From assembly GCA_035591015.1 (NCBI GenBank), contig JAXIUW010196621.1, positions 1 to 11,700 on the forward strand: a DNA stretch of 11,700 bases, given 5' to 3'. The notes beneath the pieces were generated by a model. The model was not told the origin of the DNA. It saw only the letters and a program-made list of their open reading frames with translations, and searched no databases. Each line of letters starts with the position of its first letter. The stretch's first letter is position 1. The translations under genes were made by a program, and so were the position numbers. This DNA is from Cephalothrix simula (taxonomy: Eukaryota > Nemertea > Palaeonemertea > Archinemertea > Cephalotrichidae). Positions 7,429-11,700 of the stretch are shown one piece after another.

Positions 7429-7671
7429 CTATCCACGATCTTTAGGCGTGAGCTGAAGTGCGCCACCCACTTCCTGCCTTTTATGGTGTATATTAGTCCT
7501 GCAGATTCTTCTCGCAATTTTGGAGAAGTTCACACTATGTTTGAGAAGTTCGGTAAAGACTTTAAGTAGAACGGCGTAGCAGAACTCATTAATTATTCGT
7601 GAGGGACTGGGTAACCTTCCCGAACGGAACCGGAAAGAAACCAGTCGAACGTGACCGCTCTTTCCCGTCAT
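7429..7671 (-). other. unassigned G+C-richer block with an 80-codon open frame
   Basis: Base composition is clearly richer in G+C than the flanks. An open frame runs on the minus strand from 7671 to 7429, basic and ending GGALQLTPKDRG. I do not recognise a domain. It is not bounded by splice sites matching the RAR phases and sits inside a RAR intron. GAGAAGTTC occurs twice (near 7531 and 7551) and recurs in the 8000-8231 repeat. A transposon relic is the likeliest reading, held weakly. Confidence 0.2.
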
Positions 7672-7713
7672 ATGCGGCTTTTTCCGTCAGAGCTAAATTT
7701 TAACCGGCAGATC

Positions 7714-7788
7714 GCTTCGGTGGTCTAGTGGTAGGTAGTGCGCTCGCCTCGAGTGCGAGAGGGCCCGGGATCGCCTCCCGGCAGGTAC
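7714..7788 (+). repeat. tRNA-derived SINE head (tRNA-like, anticodon CGA)
   Basis: The A-box-like TGGTCTAGTGGT (7721-7732) is followed by a perfect 5-base anticodon stem (7743-7747 with 7755-7759). Its 7-base loop CTCGAGT has CGA at the anticodon. A perfect T stem CCGGG/CCCGG (7765-7769, 7777-7781) follows. The T loop ATCGCCT departs from TTCRANN, and the acceptor arms pair at only about four of seven positions. That points to a SINE promoter rather than a working tRNA. A possible SINE body follows to about 7900, with two copies of a CCATTYAAATGGA palindrome. Confidence 0.65.
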
Positions 7789-7976
7789 AGAGAGCATTCT
7801 TCGGTCTACAAGTCTGAAAATAGTCTTAGTCAGACAATATCCATTCAAATGGATGTCAGATCCATTTAAATGGAGGCAATTAGACCAGGACTGGTTCCTT
7901 TCTATATTATGACAGTCACATGTCCCAAAAGGCGCGAAACTCTCAGTATTAGTCTTCAGGTCTTATGATCTCTTAT

Positions 7977-8260
7977 GACCATGCCAGACGAAACTTACCT
8001 TATCAAAGAACTTCTCATCTAAACCACTCCAGGAAATTCTAAGGAGAGGACCTACATTCAACTGACAGGTAAGAGTTCTCAGTTAAAATTGAGATGAGAA
8101 GTTCTATGATAGGGTTAGAAGCTCTCGTTCGTCAGTTCTCAGTTAGAATTTTTAGTAACGGTTTAAAGTTCTATAATAGGCTTAGAAGTACTCCAAAGGG
8201 GATGAGAAGTTCGATGATATAGGGTGACAAGTTCACGAAAGAGGCGGGGACCATGCCAGG
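7977..8260. repeat. GAGAAGTTC-type repeat block with internal inversion
   Basis: AAGTTCTATGATAGGGTTAG (8099) recurs as AAGTTCTATAATAGGCTTAG (8166) and as AAGTTCGATGATATAGGGTG (8207). AGTTCTCAGTTARAATT occurs at 8074 and 8134, 60 bases apart. 8000-8020 is an inverted copy (19 of 21) of 8092-8112. GACCATGCCAG frames the block at 7977 and 8249. No coding content was seen. Confidence 0.7.
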
Positions 8261-8333
8261 CTAAAACCTGGAACTAGAACTTCTGCAGACCTAATATTAT
8301 GTTTTTATGACCTAATTAGGGGGCACTGGGCCG

Positions 8334-8402
8334 CCGAAATCAGGCTCGAACCTTGGTCCTTCAAATCTCGAGTCTGATCATTTGCCCACTGAGCAAAATG
8401 AG
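8334..8402 (-). repeat. tRNA-derived SINE head on the minus strand (anticodon CGA)
   Basis: Reading the minus strand, the A-box-like GCTCAGTGGGC (8394-8384) is followed by an anticodon stem TCAGA/TTTGA. Its loop CTCGAGA (8372-8366) again carries CGA. A consensus B box GGTTCGAGCC lies at 8352-8343. The T stem pairs poorly and the acceptor is not closed, so this is a SINE or tRNA relic. It faces the head at 7714-7788 across about 545 bases. Confidence 0.6.
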
Positions 8403-9431
8403 AATATCGAAACTTTAGTCAAAGAATCGATTTTAAAAATATTTTACAGTTATTTTGCATTTTTAAGAGGCCCCAATTCAAATAAACTTCACAAATACAT
8501 AATTTATAACTAAATTAATGCTTAACCCTCCTATTGGTGGGCTATTGTGTATATCTGATGGGCGGGGGAATAGCAACACTTAAAGATTCGTCGGTTTGTC
8601 AAATTTTCGACAATTTAAGTGAAAGATTACCCGGTTCGTCAAGGGGAATTAAGTACAGTATAGTATTAACTATCGATAATTTTTGCCCTAGGACCATTTC
8701 CACCGCCGCCGGGCTTGTCGGCGAATAATTTTTTCCCCTAATTTTAAGGGATCCATAGCAACACCGGGCTTCATAAGCAAGGAGAATTCACTGATCGCCT
8801 ACCCAAAGTTTTAAATTGTTCGAGGATAATGGACAAATATAATGAGAGAATAATAATACATCACTAATAAGAGTCAAATACCGGTTACGACAAATAGGTA
8901 AAAATAGCTTGCAAAGGGTTAATTAATAATTAGTGTGACAAGGGTTGGTGGGAGCTATCATCTTGAAGATGTCCACAATGGTTTACCATGAAAATTATAA
9001 GAGTGGAATCAACAGCTAAAGCAAATATTGTTGATTTGGTATGCTTAGTATGTAACAAGTATACACTTTATACAGTTTTGGTTAAACCAAATTCAAACTA
9101 AAACTACTTTTAACCCTTTTCTTCACCACTAACAACCAGGTGATGCCTTAAAACACCCATGGTACGTTTGGGCGTAGCCAACTGCGCTAATTACAGAAAT
9201 GGATGGGAAAACGTTATATTTCGTGGCCCCTGTTAAGACACCGAGTAGATGCTTCAGAATCCCTTAACCCAATATATTTTTTGGAAAGGGCATTAAAATT
9301 CACACACCATAGGGTTTGGAGTGGTGGCACAAAATGTGTTAGAAGTCCCACGTTTCGGCTGTTTGGCGGGTACCTCAATCGTTCGGGTTAGACTCAAAAT
9401 AGCGTTTGTCAGATCAAGCCAATGAACGGAA
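8403..9431. other. RAR intron, no gene recognised
   Basis: This is intronic DNA of ordinary composition. The short frames at 8534-8728 and 9203-9391 are not splice-bounded, resemble no family I know and sit between RAR exons. No repeat longer than a few bases stood out. Confidence 0.45.
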
Positions 9432-9660
9432 CCTCTAACTTCTTTCGCGAAAGTAAAACTTACTTCAGCGGAAGTTATTTTACTTTCGTGATAATATCTT
9501 ATCCAATCAGAGTTCATAGATTTAGTCATGTGATGTACAAATGACTCATTTGTATCGCAAAAGATAGACTCTAATATTACGACTAACTATGGAAAGACTG
9601 ACTCCTCTAACTTCCTTGGAAGTAAGTAATGTTACTTCCTCGACTCGGGAGTAATGTACC
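9432..9660. repeat. hairpin-rich repeat block (CTCTAACTTC units)
   Basis: CCTCTAACTTCYTT occurs at about 9432 and 9604. The first copy leads into an inverted pair TCGCGAAAGTAAAA (9445-9458) and TTTTACTTTCGTGA (9478-9491), 13 of 14 pairing. The second leads into ACTTCC-TT-GGAAGT (9610-9623), overlapping GGAAGTAA-GTAATG-TTACTTCC (9618-9639). These two hairpins exclude each other. It is probably an old MITE. Confidence 0.55.
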
Positions 9661-9742
9661 AACGAATGTTTATCAAAAAATCATGTGATTAATATTTGGT
9701 AATAAACTGGTCGAGGACCAGGCTTCGTGGCAGGTTCCGTGC

Positions 9743-9812
9743 GTCAATCAAGACCTGGTATCTCGATTGACACACCTGTGGTGTCTCAATTTCGACCTCG
9801 GTCTCGACCGAG
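9743..9812. repeat. two short hairpins
   Basis: GTCAATC (9743-9749) pairs with GATTGAC (9765-9771). CTCGGTC (9797-9803) pairs with GACCGAG (9806-9812) around two bases. Both are in the intron, 190-260 bases downstream of the 205-base exon. Function is unknown. Confidence 0.5.
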
Positions 9813-9997
9813 ATACTTGCCTCGTTTTCGAATGATTCGCGGATGTCAACCAAAGTCAAGCCTAAGTCAACAATTCCCTTGTTGTGTCTCATCATATTTT
9901 TCCGTTCATTTGTGCTCGAGTTGTAGTAAAGTCTTGCAAATTTTCATTTGATGTCATTAAGATCGAGATAAAAATTAAGCAAGTGACCGGATCTTAC

Positions 9998-10202
9998 CTC
10001 CACTCATTAAGCAAACAGCAGATAAAAGGGCAAACTCCACGTCATCCGTACCAAGACTTTTTAACGAGGCAGAAAAGTCAAAGATGGTATTCGTTAAAGA
10101 ACCAAAGCCTCCAACTTCAACTTGTCGCCGTGTTAGACTAACTCCATTGGCAAAACTCATGGTGCCCTCCGTATCACAATAATTAGAACTTAATCGTAAA
10201 AT
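9998..10202 (-). CDS. RAR: RAR LBD exon, helices 5-8 (205 bases)
   Basis: The exon codes 68 residues plus one base of a split codon. The acceptor is TTTTTTTCAG just before 10202 and the donor GTAAGATC begins at 9997. Reading starts ILRLSSNYCDTEGTMSFANG and ends LLSAVCLMSG, which aligns with the end of helix 5, the beta turn and helices 6 to 8 of RAR. Recognisable landmarks are LR at residues 2-3, TMSF at 14-17 and NG at 19-20. GGFG lies at 31-34 (its Phe equals RARgamma Phe304), and TDD and LLSAVCL are in helix 8. The Arg and Ser that bind the retinoid carboxylate in vertebrates (RARgamma Arg278 and Ser289) are Asn (residue 6) and Ala (residue 18) here. The open frame runs on past 9998 into intron, so its apparent stop and its internal ATG are not real gene ends. 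Confidence 0.95.
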
Positions 10203-11500
10203 CTGAAAAAAATTAAAATGACGATTTATTGGGGGGTAAATCGGTATTAACGTAAAACAATTTAAGACTTTACAACTGTTTTATACCATATCTTTATAAA
10301 AATGAACAGATAAAAACTTATAGTTTATTAAAAAAAAGTATGTGGTATATTAAAAGTATGCGTATATAGGAAAAAGGAACACTTTTAACCATACAAAATA
10401 CACAAAGCTATGGTATAAATATTTAGATATCGATCGTATTGATGAACATGTAAAATTGTTTCATAAAACAGCTATTCGACGTTGCACTAGTATCTTTCGG
10501 TCTTGAGAGGTTATGCTGAAAATAACTGCTTTTCTTGCACTGATATGACCATTGAATATCTTTATATTATGTTCAATATATTGGACAAAATGAATATGAT
10601 TTAAAAACAGTTATTCGACGTTCGTCGTCCATTCTACGTTGGCCTTACTCGCCTCGGAACTGCAAATATATTGCAAAAATGTAGCCTCGAATAACACAGT
10701 ATACTAGCAGTAAACCTGTTACTATGGAGCATATTTTTTAGGATGAATTACCTTTAGTCTTTTGTGATCTTTTGTAGTGCTATTGAAGCACTGGGACTGA
10801 TATGGAACTCAAGTTAACGAGAGTCAGGCAGCCCGAACCGCTAGGGCTGATTACAAAGTAAAGCGATAGCAACGATAGGCCTACTGTCATTAATAGTGGA
10901 AATCAAAAGAACATTATAAAGTAAACAGTTTTATATCATTTCATCCATCGTCATAAGATATCTCATAATATAAATTACAGGCTGTTATATCTTACACATA
11001 TCATTTGGACGTGATAACTTCATGGTGAGGTAACGCTTATGTGATAGATATTATCAGGGGGGGGGGTTCGAGTGAAAAGTGTGCATCCACGAATCAGTTG
11101 GGGCCATTTCGCGAAAAAACGCTATGGTTCACTCTATGGTTACACAATTTTTATTATGTTTTTTAGGCATCACTTTAATATGTGTGATTTTTCCATTTCA
11201 CTGCTCAGCATACTCAATCTTGGTTGTTTTTACCATATCACTAAATCGTAGCATTCCCCCTTTTCTTGTTTAATAACTTCATCGTCTGGAGAACAAAACC
11301 TCGCTGTGGTGCCACCGTCAGAGTACGTATACAGGAAAAGGCACTGAAACTCTTCCACCCGATGTGGAAACTCTGATGGTTATCTCCTCACACCAAGTCT
11401 ACGTCTGGAGGTTTTACATTTACATTTACCCATCATTTTCAAGCTTGCATTCTTTACATTTGACGACCGGAATGTACTTAGGATTAGATTTTGGATTAAC
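10203..11500. other. RAR intron upstream of the 205-base exon; no exon seen
   Basis: I looked on the minus strand for the expected preceding LBD exon (helices 3 to 5, ending near CLDIL) and found no match. It must lie beyond 11700. Visible structures are minor: AAAACAGYTATTCGACGTT twice (10464 and 10604), a run of ten G (11057-11066), and CAGCCC/GGGCTG arms near 10830-10850. Confidence 0.5.
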
Positions 11501-11534
11501 GAATAAAAGGACACTGCGAATAAAAGGACACTGT
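11501..11534 (+). repeat. 17-base tandem duplication
   Basis: GAATAAAAGGACACTGC (11501-11517) is followed directly by GAATAAAAGGACACTGT (11518-11534), 16 of 17 identical. Confidence 0.9.
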
Positions 11535-11626
11535 ACGGATCTGGAAGACGTAAGTGCAGGTGTGGGAGTTACCCTTCCGTACGTACCTTTATGGCCAAAT
11601 GTAGACCATTGTTAAATAACATCATT

Positions 11627-11700
11627 TATTCACCGGTTGTGTTATAAGTGAAGTGATATTCAGTGAAATTTCTTGGATAACATTGATAAACCGGTGAATA
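11627..11700. repeat. inverted repeat at the window edge
   Basis: TATTCACCGGTT (11627-11638) is the exact reverse complement of AACCGGTGAATA (11689-11700), enclosing 50 bases. The right arm may continue beyond the window, so this could be the end of a larger terminal-inverted-repeat element. Confidence 0.6.

Larger units (their letters stand above)
4241..10202 (-). other. RAR: 3' part of a retinoic acid receptor gene (spliced locus)
   Basis: RARs are nuclear transcription factors that pair with RXR on DNA and switch between corepressors and coactivators through the ligand-binding domain (LBD). Three coding blocks on the minus strand join in phase into one LBD C-terminal half, helix 5 to helix 12. 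They are 10202-9998, 6321-6163, and then either 4496-4381 or 4341-4241. All junctions follow the GT/AG rule: donors read GTAAG, and acceptors have pyrimidine tracts ending in AG. Phases agree (0 at the first exon start, then 1, then 1), and no stop interrupts any block. From memory, the 205- and 159-base exon sizes equal those of the matching vertebrate RAR exons. The DNA-binding domain, hinge and LBD helices 1 to 4 must lie beyond 11700. The intact splice sites argue against a pseudogene. Confidence 0.93.

Noticed and set aside
7714-7788. Functional tRNA-Ser(CGA) gene
   Set aside because: The acceptor stem is poorly paired, the T loop departs from TTCRANN and the long variable arm expected of tRNA-Ser is missing. 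A SINE head fits better.
8534-8728. 64-codon plus-strand frame
   Set aside because: Intronic, no domain, no supporting splice or promoter signals.
9203-9529. Two overlapping short frames on opposite strands (9203-9391 and 9529-9293)
   Set aside because: They are intronic, not splice-bounded in the RAR phases and without family resemblance; length is as expected by chance.
9689-10141. Short frames at 9689-9895 (-), 9727-9951 (+) and 9884-10141 (+)
   Set aside because: The first two lie in intron and hairpin DNA. The third is largely antisense to the true 205-base RAR exon.
10741-10860. Possible upstream RAR exon ending at GACTAAAG|GTAATT on the minus strand
   Set aside because: Only the donor-like motif is present; no reading frame before it resembles helices 3 to 5 and there is no matching acceptor.

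Overview
This is an AT-rich, intron-dominated piece of animal nuclear DNA. It carries the 3' part of one gene on the minus strand: a retinoic acid receptor (RAR, nuclear receptor subfamily NR1B). The gene shows only when short exons are read between splice sites, because no open frame here exceeds 150 codons. RAR occurs in chordates, ambulacrarians, molluscs, annelids and some other marine invertebrates, and is missing from insects and nematodes. This copy lacks the two residues that hold the retinoid carboxylate in vertebrate RARs, as reported for mollusc RARs. A marine invertebrate, probably a lophotrochozoan such as a mollusc, is my best inference. I cannot name the species.

Gene layout, in minus-strand order: positions 10203-11700 are intron with no exon seen. 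A 205-base exon (10202-9998) codes ligand-binding-domain helices 5 to 8. A 3676-base intron (9997-6322) follows. A 159-base exon (6321-6163) codes helices 9 and 10. After another intron the gene reaches two tandem, diverged versions of the last coding exon (4496-4381 and 4341-4241). Each has its own 3' splice site, the same phase, its own stop codon and a complete helix 11/helix 12 (AF-2) segment. The first stop and the second acceptor are only 39 bases apart, so the two are best read as competing acceptors that give two receptor C-termini. The DNA-binding domain, hinge and helices 1 to 4 lie beyond position 11700. A possible 3' UTR and poly(A) signal lie at about 4240-3800.

The rest is introns and 3' flanking DNA full of short non-autonomous repeats. 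These are a nested foldback at 1141-1499, a terminal-inverted-repeat element at 2115-2551, a 47-base tandem repeat at 2811-2941, small foldbacks at 3098-3200 and 4859-4965, and a CAGGGTG-ended MITE at 5184-5466 lying between inverted copies of another repeat. There is also a 41-base minisatellite at 5771-5893, two facing tRNA-derived SINE-like heads at 7714-7788 (+) and 8334-8402 (-), and hairpin-rich DNA at 9432-9820. No transposase, reverse transcriptase, CRISPR array, rRNA or intact tRNA gene was found.

The main discovery candidate is the tandem duplication of the RAR AF-2 exon. Of the 20 amino acids shared by the two copies, 14 use different codons, which is what long-term selection on both proteins would leave. 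With the lost ligand anchor, it suggests a receptor whose output is set by choice of activation helix rather than by retinoic acid.
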